A DNA stretch of 26,884 bases from Pigoraptor chileana (taxonomy: Eukaryota > Opisthokonta > Filasterea). The notes beneath the pieces are model-generated. The model did no database searches. It was not told the DNA's origin and worked only from the letters and a program-made list of their open reading frames with translations. The stretch's first letter is position 1. Every line of letters begins with the position of its first letter. The position numbers and the translations under genes were made by a program. This document shows, piece by piece, positions 14,628 to 22,832 of the stretch. Location: contig CALSCR010003029.1 in NCBI GenBank assembly GCA_943704495.1, positions 1-26,884 of the forward strand, in the 5' to 3' direction.

Positions 14628-16261
14628 CGCACACACGCACACACATACACACACGACACACGCACACACACAACACACAACACATCACACAGGGTACTCT
14701 GAGCGTTCCCGAAACTGACGGCAATGCGTCGCACACCGAGGACGAGGGGGAGCCAGAGCGCGGCCATAGTCACGTGATTGAGGTATGTGAACTGCATGTG
14801 GACGGCAATCACGTGTCCACTCATCCACCGGTGTGTCCTAATTAATGACGTGTCCTATCTACTCCCTCTCCTTTGTTTGTTTCTTCTTCTCTCTCTCTCT
14901 GTCTCTGTCTGTCTCTCTCTTATGTGGTGTTTTGGAGTCCATGGGCACAGCGCCTAAGAAACTGACTTGAATTCAACAACACACACACACAAACACACAC
15001 ACACACACACACACACACTGTTACTGTCACTGTCACTGTCACTGTCACTGTCACTGTCACTGTCACTGTCACTGTCACTGTCTCTTTTCTTCCTCGTCCC
15101 TCCTTCCACGACCCACATAGCCGGCGGTGGTGCGTCTCACTGACGAGGAAGCTGCGAAAGTGGTGAGTGAGCGTTTCTCTGCCTTTGTGTCTCAAATGAA
15201 TTACGGAATTCACCACATGGGGCTTAACATATGCGTGGTTTTTTGGTTTTGTTGGTCGCCGGATGGAGTCGATGGACTCTCTCCGACCGAACCTCAACTC
15301 ACTAATGATTATTGGGTGTGTCTATCTGTCGCAGACATGGGCACTCAAGGGTCATTTGTACAAGCGAGGTGGCGGCCACAGTGTCGGACTATCAAAGGTG
15401 CGTGCGTGTGTGTCTGTGTGTGTCTTTGTGTTTGTGCACATGTATATAAGTATATCGTGTCATTTCCTGCACACTAAAAGCACACATGCTCTTTTGCATG
15501 TCCTTTGATGTTTCAGGCGTGGAAAAAGCGGTGGTTTGTGCTGCGCGATGTGCAATTTCCAAAGGAGGTTATGGAAATACTGTACACGAACAAGTACATC
15601 AAGTCGAGGATATACGACCTCTTTGGACTGCTGTTTTACTACCGCAATGAAAAGGTAAGGCCCCACAAATCCCACAAGTATACACACACGCACACGCTTT
15701 CTCTCTCTCCGTCTCGTGGAGTCCATGGGCACATCGCCTAAGATACTGACTTGAATCCTACATGAATCCTATATGTCTCTCTCTGTCCCTTTCTGTCCTC
15801 TCTTGTGGAGTTCATGGGCACATCGCCTAAGACTCTCACTTGAATCTTACATCTATCGCACACACACACATTTATATATACATATATATATGTATATATA
15901 TACTCATATATGTTACTTGTATGCGTACGAGCATTCACTCAATTCATACTTGCTCCCTTGTCAATTTACTGCGAATCAATCAGGAAAAGGAGCTGATGGG
16001 TGTAATTGACCTTGCCGAATGCACGCGCATCTTGGAGCACAAGGATGGAAAGCCCGGTGCATATGGGTTCGACCTGCACACTCCTGACCGCGTGTACGAA
16101 TTGGCCGCAGAGACAGAGGCGGATCGCAAGGATTGTGAGTGGATTGAATCAGTGTGCTGTACTTTGTGTGTACTTCGGGTTTGGAGTGGCTGGTGTTTGT
16201 AATGTGTGCGTTTTATGATATGTGTAAGCGCGCACTCAACCTTTCAACACCCTCAACATAC

Positions 16262-16303
<42 letters not shown>

Positions 16304-16711
16304 AACACACCCAGGGATTCACACACTGAGTCTTGTTGGACGGAATGCCAACCTCCATCGCGAGCGCCACGATCACTTGGCGAGGGACGAAAAGAATGCA
16401 ACGCCCACCGACGCCGTGTATGCTCAGGTATCCCAATCCAACCATCCCCACTGTCTCTGCCGTCCTATGCACTGTCGTTGCTGTGGCATATCGCATTAGG
16501 AAAGAAATGTGTGTTGATTATTGTTTTATGAAGACCGAATGCGCACACTGAATCCCATGTTGTTGTTGTTTTTTGCTTTTGTCGTTTTTGTTACTTCCGC
16601 TACTTTCCCTCATCGCCGACGTGCAAACAGGACGCAGCCACGCAAGCGCCCGTCGACATTGCCGTGTTTGCGCAGGAAGCAAAGCACACGGATGACGAGA
16701 TGGAAGACTAA
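13394..16711 (+). CDS. tandem PH-domain protein, eleven exons
   Basis: Exons are 13394-13420, 13555-13602, 13832-14055, 14345-14432, 14693-14782, 15121-15162, 15335-15397, 15517-15654, 15984-16134, 16315-16427 and 16631-16711. They total 355 codons (354 residues). PH domain 1 spans about residues 13-115: MKGFLTKQGG, SWKRRWFVL, LLYYKDE, and a C-terminal helix ELDAWLSALRDTL with the invariant Trp at 105. PH domain 2 spans about 176-300: LKGHLYKRGGG, AWKKRWFVL, YYRNEKEKELMGVIDL and KDWIHTL with its Trp at 291. Both carry the basic K..(K/R)xRWFVL pattern typical of phosphoinositide-binding PH domains, so a membrane-targeted adaptor role is likely. An acidic linker (HTEDEGEPERG) joins them and the tail is acidic (DDEMED). 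PH2 has an unusual insertion of about 25 residues (about 203-230) between its first strands. The size and two-PH layout recall TAPP-type adaptors, but orthology is not established. Confidence 0.9.
14234..14281 (+). repeat. dispersed ~48-bp element, copy 3
   Basis: A full-length copy lies in intron 3 of the PH-domain gene, starting GTGGAGTCCATGGGCAC and ending TTCAATCCTACAT. TC-rich sequence flanks it on both sides, and a 17-base C run follows at 14300-14316. Confidence 0.85.
14300..14316. repeat. poly-C run in intron
   Basis: Seventeen consecutive C residues follow the TC tract in intron 3 of the PH-domain gene, about 28 bp before the acceptor at 14344. Together with the TC tract it may act as the polypyrimidine tract. 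Confidence 0.9.
14545..14690. repeat. (CA)n tract forming a 3' splice-site region
   Basis: CA repeats with CACG interruptions fill the second half of intron 4 of the PH-domain gene and run right up to the CACACAG acceptor at 14692. This intron has no conventional polypyrimidine tract. Confidence 0.92.
14933..14978 (+). repeat. dispersed ~48-bp element, copy 4
   Basis: This copy lies in intron 5 of the PH-domain gene. It reads TTTGGAGTCCATGGGCAC, AGCGCCTAAGAAACTGAC and then TTGAATTCAACA, where the last block has diverged into a following CA run. A TC-rich tract lies just upstream. Confidence 0.82.
14981..15081. repeat. (CA)n followed by (CACTGT)n hexamer array
   Basis: A CA run to 15018 is followed by about ten CACTGT hexamers (15019-15081) in intron 5 of the PH-domain gene. 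The run then passes into TGTCTCTTTTCTTCCTCGTCC just before the acceptor. Intron 1 of the same gene has a short version of the same arrangement at about 13487-13540. Confidence 0.92.
15716..15774 (+). repeat. dispersed ~48-bp element, copy 5
   Basis: A full copy lies in intron 8 of the PH-domain gene, with ACATCGCC in place of the ACAGCGCC seen in copies 1, 3 and 4. Its 3' end is followed by an extra GAATCCTATAT, which looks like a partial duplication of the tail. Confidence 0.85.
15805..15853 (+). repeat. dispersed ~48-bp element, copy 6
   Basis: This second copy in intron 8 of the PH-domain gene lies about 90 bp after copy 5. It shares the ACATCGCC variant with copy 5, suggesting a local tandem duplication. 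An AT-rich run (about 15870-15905) follows. Confidence 0.83.
16263..16313. repeat. (CA)n tract ahead of a 3' splice site
   Basis: A CA run with CAAACAAAC at its end directly precedes the CCCAG acceptor of exon 10 of the PH-domain gene at 16315. GT-rich sequence lies in the first half of the same intron. Confidence 0.9.
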
Positions 16712-17272
16712 CACTGGCCGTCTGTTCGTTCTGTTTTGCGTGTGTCTGGACGGGTGATGCATCGTCCCGGAAGTTGTGTTGTGACGCGTGCAACCCGCGG
16801 CAAATTAAAGAAAGTGACCCTTGGGTTCAGTCACCACTCAGAATCTGTGCACGTGATCAGTAGGTTGCTGTTGCAGGGCGCTATGAAAGTACCACATAGC
16901 AGTGTACATCATATGGTGACTATTTTCAATTGTCTGCATCTCCGTCGCGAATATGGTGCCGGCGCAATTAAGAACCACAAGAGTCGTCTCTCGCTCTCTC
17001 TCTCTTCCTCTCCCTTTCGGAGATGTGTGGAGTCGTAGGGCACATCACCTTAGACACTGACTTCAATCCTATTTTTTGTTCTTAAGATCGCCCACGCCCA
17101 CGCACGCACACATACACGCACACGTACGCACACACGCACACGCATACACATACACAAGCACACGCTTTCGCAAACGCACACACATACACACGCAAACGCA
17201 AACGCACACACATACACACGCAAAAGCAAACGCACACACACGCACATACGTACGAACATGCTGTTGTTGGTT
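16712..17272. other. intergenic, convergent 3' ends
   Basis: This 560-bp gap follows the PH-domain gene and precedes the stop codon of a minus-strand gene. It contains a TC-rich stretch, copy 7 of the dispersed element (17027-17072) and CA-rich DNA with CGCACACAC and CAAACG variants (about 17096-17245). No coding frame beyond repeat translation is evident. Confidence 0.7.
17027..17072 (+). repeat. dispersed ~48-bp element, copy 7
   Basis: This is the only copy clearly outside a gene, 315 bp after the PH-domain gene stop codon. It is somewhat diverged (GTGGAGTCGTAGGGCAC, ACATCACCTTAGACACTGAC) and ends TTCAATCCTA. TC-rich DNA precedes it, as in the intronic copies. Confidence 0.8.
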
Positions 17273-18265
17273 TCAACTTGATGAGTCCGGCATCCCTCCT
17301 TGCCCATCAGCACCTCTCACTCCCTTCGCGCCATCGCTAGCGTTATCGCTACCATTTGGCACAAACGCATTGCTCCCGTCGAGACCCAGCACCGCTGCTG
17401 GAAGCAGTTTCGATCGCATGAGATCGAGCCTGTAAAACTGGGCGCACATCCGCAGAAATCGCGCCGACAGCCGCTCATCCGGTCCCATCACCGTCACCAG
17501 CTCACGTGACGGAGGCCACACAATTTCGAGGCGCGGATCGGCGGCGTCCGTCTGCAGCCGCTTCATCCTAGCTTGCTCCACAACCGCACGCACATATCCC
17601 GGTCGCCACCACATCTCCGCCAGTTCGCGGGGAGTCAGTGTCATTTCAGGCGGATCCGTGGCATCATCCTCCCTCGCTCTCCTATCGAGAGTGCGGTCTT
17701 TGATATTATGACGCCGTGGGGGCCGATTACCCCGGCTGCTGTATTCCAGCATGGTGTTGGAGAGAACAATCGGCCTGTCGACAATGACTTCTTTGGGCAA
17801 TGCACTGCGCAGCATCTGCGTTACAGACGGCATGGGGCTGTAAACTGGCGTCGCTGATGATGATATTGTTGGTATTCCCAGTGGTGCTTTCGGAAGTTTC
17901 ACCTTCGCAAACGATGGCAGCTCGTAGACCGGGTTTCCAATGGCGACATACGGCAACGGTTGAAAGTCTTCGAGTCTCCTGGGATTCGAACCCGCGACGT
18001 CTGACGCGGGCATCGGGGAGGGTGACCGCATCACCGCATCTGTGGGATGTTTCCAAATGAGGCCATCGGTCGGCTTGTCCTCGGGCTCACACCGGCCGTC
18101 GACGAGTGCGTCGATTGCAAGTGCCGCCCTGTTTGAATCGTGCTGTGTCTGCATGTACAGCCACTCTCCCAACTGAATCGCACCGGTCAGCGGCGTCGAC
18201 ATGCACTTGGGATACCACGACGGCTCTCTCCGCAGCTCCCGCTCATATTGCAGCGGCGTGTCCAT
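17273..18265 (-). CDS. uncharacterised 330-residue protein
   Basis: A single open exon runs from ATG at 18265 (MDTPLQYERELRREPSWYPK) to the stop at 17273. The frame is open for a few codons upstream (NPTRP) to a plausible acceptor (TGTTAG, exon starting 18281), so a further 5' exon, coding or untranslated, is possible. The protein is rich in Pro, Arg and Glu. Visible blocks are EYSSRGNRPPRRHN, then MTLTPRELAEMWWRPGYVRAVVEQ and ERLSARFLRMCAQFYRLDLM near the C terminus. The tail is Gly/Ser/Asp-rich and probably disordered. The basic helical character would fit an organelle or ribonucleoprotein component, but I do not recognise a family and assign no function. A tRNA B-box-like string inside it (about 17976-17992) is coding and not an RNA gene. 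Confidence 0.65.
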   Translation of the reverse strand: MDTPLQYERELRREPSWYPKCMSTPLTGAIQLGEWLYMQTQHDSNRAALAIDALVDGRCEPEDKPTDGLIWKHPTDAVMRSPSPMPASDVAGSNPRRLEDFQPLPYVAIGNPVYELPSFAKVKLPKAPLGIPTISSSATPVYSPMPSVTQMLRSALPKEVIVDRPIVLSNTMLEYSSRGNRPPRRHNIKDRTLDRRAREDDATDPPEMTLTPRELAEMWWRPGYVRAVVEQARMKRLQTDAADPRLEIVWPPSRELVTVMGPDERLSARFLRMCAQFYRLDLMRSKLLPAAVLGLDGSNAFVPNGSDNASDGAKGVRGADGQGGMPDSSS

Positions 18266-18630
18266 CGGCCGCGTCGGATTCCTAACAAATGGGGGCTAAA
18301 AGTGGTCCCGGTGGGTTGGGGGGGGGGGGGAGGAGCATAGGTTTGTCATGTGAAATATTGTAAGATTTTTTGTTTCGTGTTCAGATTCTGCTCTCGTTGT
18401 TTGGATCCAGTCCATAGATATGTGCGGTATGTGTGTGTGTGTGTGTGTATGTGCGGTGTGTGTTATTTTTGTTGCCCAACAACATGAAGAAAAGCTGGCC
18501 ATCCATAGCAGACACAATTCATTCCAATGCATACATTGCACACATGCCCGTTGCAAAACAAACAAGCGATGCACAAACCCAAAAGACAGGCATCACTCCA
18601 CCTTCCCTAACTCATAAAGACAAATAAAAA

Positions 18631-19743
18631 CTACAACAGCAATAAAACCAAAGATGACACTAACAAGTGCGAGAAAGGCGAATCAATCACCTTGGGAAAG
18701 GGCGACTTAACAAAGCACAGCATGGAGCGCTGAAACGCTTTGGTCTCCTGAAATCGCAGCCGCGTGCGATGCACGAGCCTGAGGTCCCTTTGACGCGCAA
18801 TCTGCACAAAGTAGTCCGAGAGAATGTCGGGCAGCAGCACCCAAAACTGACCGTTGACAGAGAGCAGCCGCAGGGTGCCCTCCAGGAGCTCTCCCAGCGG
18901 AAGAAAGCTGCGAATAACAGCCATTTCCTTTGTCAGACTGTGCTTTGCCGTCGGCGCGAGATCATTAAACGGGGGATTGCACACGATTAGATCATAGTGC
19001 TGCACACGTGTCGTTCCAATGCCCTCCATTGACACGAGGGGCCGCTCACGTGTCGCCTCCTGCGCTTCAAACTCTTCGGCGAGGCGCAACAATTCTTGTG
19101 GCATTGGTTTGCACGAATTCATATCGTACGATCTCATACGCGCCCACGCACTGGATCTCGGCCGCACTTCTCCAAAATGCCCGGACTGCGGAGGGAAACG
19201 CAATCCAAAGCGTGTCCTCCAAAAATATTGAAACGGGGTTTTGAAGACCTCCATTCGGCTGGACCATGGGGACGCGGCAATGTTTGCACGGGCGCAATCA
19301 AACGCCTCATCATTGGGTTCGATCGCATGCACAATACTTCCCCGTCCATTTTCACGCATACGAACGGCCTCCGTGGCCACCGCACAGTAGCCGGGACTGT
19401 TCTCCTCAAACAACCGCTGCGCAACCATGAGCGACAACACCCCCGTCCCTGTACCAATGTCAAGCACTGTTCGCGGCACCCAGTCCACCGGCCGCGCATC
19501 CTGCTCAGATTCAAACCCGGGTCTCAATATGCACACATCAAGATCATTCGGGGTCATTAACGCCGGGGGTCTGCCCGCCCGCCTCAGAAACACATCCCTC
19601 GTCAGGTAGGCGCCAAACGCAACCGCATCTGTGCATGCATGCAGCCCATCGCCAGACTGCTGCAGTGCGAATCGGCGAAAGTTGAATACGGAGCGAACTG
19701 CGGCGCCCACCATTCCCTTGGCGACGGATGAGGCTATTGTCAT
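18631..19743 (-). CDS. trmN6: TrmN6/YfiC-type tRNA N6-adenine methyltransferase homologue
   Basis: From ATG at 19743 the frame encodes about 370 residues. The domain start FNFRRFALQQSGDGLHACTD followed by AVAFGAYL matches the diagnostic N-terminal block of TrmN6/YfiC. SAM-binding motif I is VLDIGTGTGVLSL (about 93-105). The acidic motif II is HAIEPND. The catalytic N6-adenine motif IV is NPPFND (about 256-261). The bacterial enzyme methylates A37 of tRNA1(Val); the substrate here is unknown. Compared with the ~245-residue bacterial proteins there is a ~65-residue insertion between motif II and NPPF. The N terminus (MTIASSVAKGMVGAAVRSVF) is basic and lacks acids, compatible with mitochondrial import. 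The C-terminal end is uncertain: a GTGATT donor after FVKSPFPK could replace the hydrophobic tail ending LVSSLVLLLL. Extra 5' exons may exist upstream. Confidence 0.8.
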   Translation of the reverse strand: MTIASSVAKGMVGAAVRSVFNFRRFALQQSGDGLHACTDAVAFGAYLTRDVFLRRAGRPPALMTPNDLDVCILRPGFESEQDARPVDWVPRTVLDIGTGTGVLSLMVAQRLFEENSPGYCAVATEAVRMRENGRGSIVHAIEPNDEAFDCARANIAASPWSSRMEVFKTPFQYFWRTRFGLRFPPQSGHFGEVRPRSSAWARMRSYDMNSCKPMPQELLRLAEEFEAQEATRERPLVSMEGIGTTRVQHYDLIVCNPPFNDLAPTAKHSLTKEMAVIRSFLPLGELLEGTLRLLSVNGQFWVLLPDILSDYFVQIARQRDLRLVHRTRLRFQETKAFQRSMLCFVKSPFPKVIDSPFSHLLVSSLVLLLL

Positions 19744-19827
19744 CGATTTGCTCACTAATCTTTGTTGGTTGTGGAAATAGCCGAGCACCGAGTCGGCTTC
19801 ATTCTCGTGAACGCAAAGCGATGTGAT

Positions 19828-20071
19828 TCAGGCACGTGCCAGACGCTCATCCGGGGGAGTGGAGCGGTCCACTTCGCCAAGTTTTTCATCACTCACTACT
19901 GCGGCGAGACTGCTCAGTGGTTGTAATTCTGTCAAAGGAGTCAGCTCAGTGCGTCGAATGCACACAAACAATGATGTCGGGTGATATGCCACAACGTAGG
20001 AGGCACGGAACCTTCCCTTCCCATACACTCCAGAGCTTCTCAAACCCCTGTTTGTCTCCGTAAACCGTCAT
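19828..20071 (-). other. possible 5' exon(s), two overlapping open frames
   Basis: Two short minus-strand frames overlap upstream of the methyltransferase. One opens at ATG 20071 (MTVYGDKQGFEKLWSVWEGK) and stops at 19946. The other runs to a stop at 19828 and contains GRFRASYVVAYHPTSLFVCI and EKLGEVDRSTPPDERLARA. Both look more protein-like than chance frames here, and GTATGG and TGACAG sites could serve as splice signals. They may be the first exons of the methyltransferase gene or a small separate gene. I could not join them to a known exon in phase with confidence. Confidence 0.3.
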
Positions 20072-20537
20072 TCTCCGAAAGCAAGAAGGGGCACAAGGCA
20101 GATTGCAACAATGCCTTTACTCCAATGCGAATACATACAGGATTCAAAATCAGTGTCGTTGGTTTGCTCGTACACTCCACAACCATTGTTAAGAGTAAGA
20201 AGGAGCAGAAAACAAATATAGTTCAAGAGATATTATTCTAGTCGGTTTCTTATATTAGGCGTTCCTTGGACGTGCGACAGAGTGCACACAAAGCTCCCCC
20301 CGCCGAACGCAACTAGCAACGAAGTATCACGCCATTTTCACTCACAGTTTCTTTGTCAATCCACGACGGGGAACGAACATGTGAGGAGAAAGAAGACAGA
20401 GAGGGTAATCCATGTCTTTATAAAGGTCGCAACAATGTCCGCAGCCCAAAAAACATACGCGAAAAACAAAGGCAAAAAGGCAAGCACACGCGAGAACGAC
20501 ACAACTACGGGCAACTGCACATCACAACAAGGTCCGT
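20072..20537. other. intergenic, nothing recognised
   Basis: This stretch between the 3' end of the p23 gene and the possible 5' exon at 20071 shows no convincing coding frame, repeat or RNA gene. It should contain the p23 3' untranslated region and the promoter for the next minus-strand gene. Confidence 0.6.
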
Positions 20538-21231
20538 TTAGGCTTGCGGCGCGGGCGTCTCCTCAAGGTCAGGCAGGTCTGCGAAAATAAGAAGGGATAA
20601 AGTCAAGTCAGTGTCTTAGGCGCTGCGGCTCCACATGAACGGGAGAACACAGGAACAGAAAAGGCGGCAGGGAATGTAAGTTGACACTGTCACAAATGAA
20701 TGTGTGCCTGCGTATGTATGTGCTGGTGATTTTGAGGTGCACATGGATTTTCTTGTGGAGAGAAGATAATGCAAAGCATGCAATCTGCCGCGCATTACAC
20801 GGACAAACAGACAAACAGATTGCGGTTCAAGCACGAAGCACGGAGCGCGTTCGGGGAAGAATCGCGTGACACTCACCATCATCGCTGTCCTCGCCCTCGT
20901 CCTCACCGCCGAAGTCCTGTGCATTACAAAAGGTGTGGATCATCCGGCATCAATATCCACGCAAACTTACACAAGAGAGACACTTACACATGCACACACA
21001 CACGCACAAACTATACGAAAAACACGCACGTGTTGCATCCAACATAGCATGCAGAAGCATACCCGACCCTCTCACTGCCTTTCATGAACCATACATACAC
21101 ACGCCAAAATCCAAACTCTACCCCCTCCCACGGCCATCCACTTCGTTTTAGACTCACCATCTTTCCATTCTGTGCCATCATTTTGGAGAAGTCCATGCCG
21201 CCGGCACCGCCCATCTGGGCCATGAGCTCCT

Positions 21232-21280
<49 letters not shown>

Positions 21281-22832
21281 ACCGCCCATCATACCACCCA
21301 TGCCGCCCATGCCGCCCATGCCGCCCTCGCCAAGGTCTTCAAGAGCCTCATCCTGTTGCACGAGGGATTATACAAAGTGAAAGTGTCGGAGCGTCAGTGA
21401 CAGGGTCGAGTGCGAGTCGGCGAGGTCGGTGCAAAACATGGATAGTCTCTTATGCCCCATGCTAAGTACATAAATGCAATAAAGCTTCGATACTGAACAT
21501 CGACATTCTGTCGTGCAGTCAAAAATTCACAGTTCGGCGATAGTCGGGACAGGACCCTCAGGCCACATAATACAAGTGCAGTGTAACAGGAGTAACAACG
21601 CAACGATAAGCCAACCTTGAGGTCCTCATCATCCTCATCCTTCCACTTGTTAAAATCAACCTTCAGAAAGTGGACCTGCGCACCGTTATAGTGGGCGAGA
21701 AATGGTATGCAACGTGCAGATAACACACAATCAGCACCAACGATACAGGTGAACATCACAAGAACAACCACCCCCCTCCCCCCCCCCTCAAACACACACG
21801 CACACACACATGCATACACACATATTGTACACACAAACATACACGGTGCACAGGCGAGAGTGCAGACAAGAACGGTGTATCTTTGCACATCGCGACAACA
21901 AGGCAATCGACGGCTTCAACAGTGCGCAACCGCGGTCATTTGAAACACACAGCCAAATATAATAGCGTCGTTAACCACAAAAGTGCCCTGTCAGTGCAAT
22001 CTGATCATTGCAATAAAATACACGGTGTGTGTGTATGTGTGTGTGTGTGTATGTTGTACTGCGACAATGGCGTACCTTTCCGCTGGTCTTGAGGAGTCGC
22101 GGCCAGTACGGGCCCTCCTCCTTCTTCTTCATCTCACACGAAACATCCTGGCCAGTTGACCGGAAGCGCGATGCCTGGACGGGAGGATAAGGCACGGTGA
22201 TCCAACAAACATAGACGGAATCCACATCGTCAGAATGAGGTAACGCGACCAACCATTGCGCAAGCAACCAACATCAGCGGTCCTACTCAGCAGCGCACCA
22301 CTACAGCCATGACCATGCCAACGGATCTGTCTATTCGATTAAAATGGACATGCACACAACTGCGCAATCATCCACGGGACGAAGAAGAGATCCCATGCCA
22401 GAAAGCAAAGGCACAAAAAAAAGACACTCGGAAACTCACAGAGGGGTCGATCTCTCCGAAAAACTCGAGCTCGACAAAGTAGTTCTTGTTGTCACGGCCA
22501 GTGCCACGGAAAGTGAGCTTGTTCTCCTCAAACTTCACTTCCTCATTCTTAATGTCCGCAACGGCGACCGTGACAAAAAGACGGTCTTTGCGCTGGGCCC
22601 ACGTGACGGGAGGAGGAACACTGCACACGGCATTGCACAGAGACACAAATTCAGTTGTGAAAACAGCGCACGAATTAAATCTCATCACAAGCGATGAATA
22701 AGTGACAGGATCCCTTGCAAGATCGAAACGGTGCGCAATTGGAACGCACTGGAGTTGCTTTTTTGATTAACAATTGGAGCATGGAAATGGATCAGTTGCC
22801 GGCCGCAGTCTATGCACTCACCCTTGAGACAT
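20538..22832 (-). CDS. PTGES3: p23/Sba1-type Hsp90 co-chaperone (CS domain)
   Basis: Seven minus-strand exons join in phase to 209 codons (208 residues): 22832-22822, 22620-22440, 22174-22076, 21675-21616, 21352-21158, 20916-20877 and 20578-20538. The first exon encodes only MSQ and part of a Gly, and its donor is a perfect GTGAGT. The CS domain runs VTWAQRKDRLFVTVAV, KNEEVKFEENKLTFRG, FFGEIDPS and GPYWPRLLK. The p23 signature VDFNKWKDEDDE is present at about residues 102-113. p23 binds the ATP-bound closed Hsp90 dimer and stabilises client complexes in the cytosol and nucleus. After the CS domain comes a Gly-Gly-Met repeat region (about residues 125-155), then MDFSKMMAQ, an acidic stretch (GGEDEGEDSDD) and a terminal LPDLEETPAPQA, similar to the MPDLE end of animal p23. 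Substitution by another CS protein is unlikely given the WKD block. Confidence 0.93.
21233..21326 (-). repeat. 9-bp coding repeat (GGCGGCATG) in the p23 gene
   Basis: About ten near-identical copies of GGCGGCATG on the minus strand encode a Gly-Gly-Met array in the p23 protein. An imperfect centre (GGTGGTATGATG) interrupts it. The near identity of codons indicates replication slippage rather than old, independently drifting codons. Confidence 0.92.
21790..21850. repeat. (CA)n tract in p23 intron, paired with TG tract
   Basis: CA-rich DNA on the plus strand at about 21790-21845, preceded by a C-rich run, lies in the third intron of the p23 gene. A TG run at 22025-22052 lies at the other end of the same intron. 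In the transcript the order is CA near the donor and UG further on, so the two could pair. Confidence 0.85.

Noticed and set aside
17976-17992. tRNA B-box-like string (GGGTTCGAATCCC) on the minus strand
   Set aside because: It lies inside an open coding frame, has no A box at the right distance and the T-stem does not close fully, so it is not a tRNA gene. A similar weaker string at about 19507-19520 is also coding.
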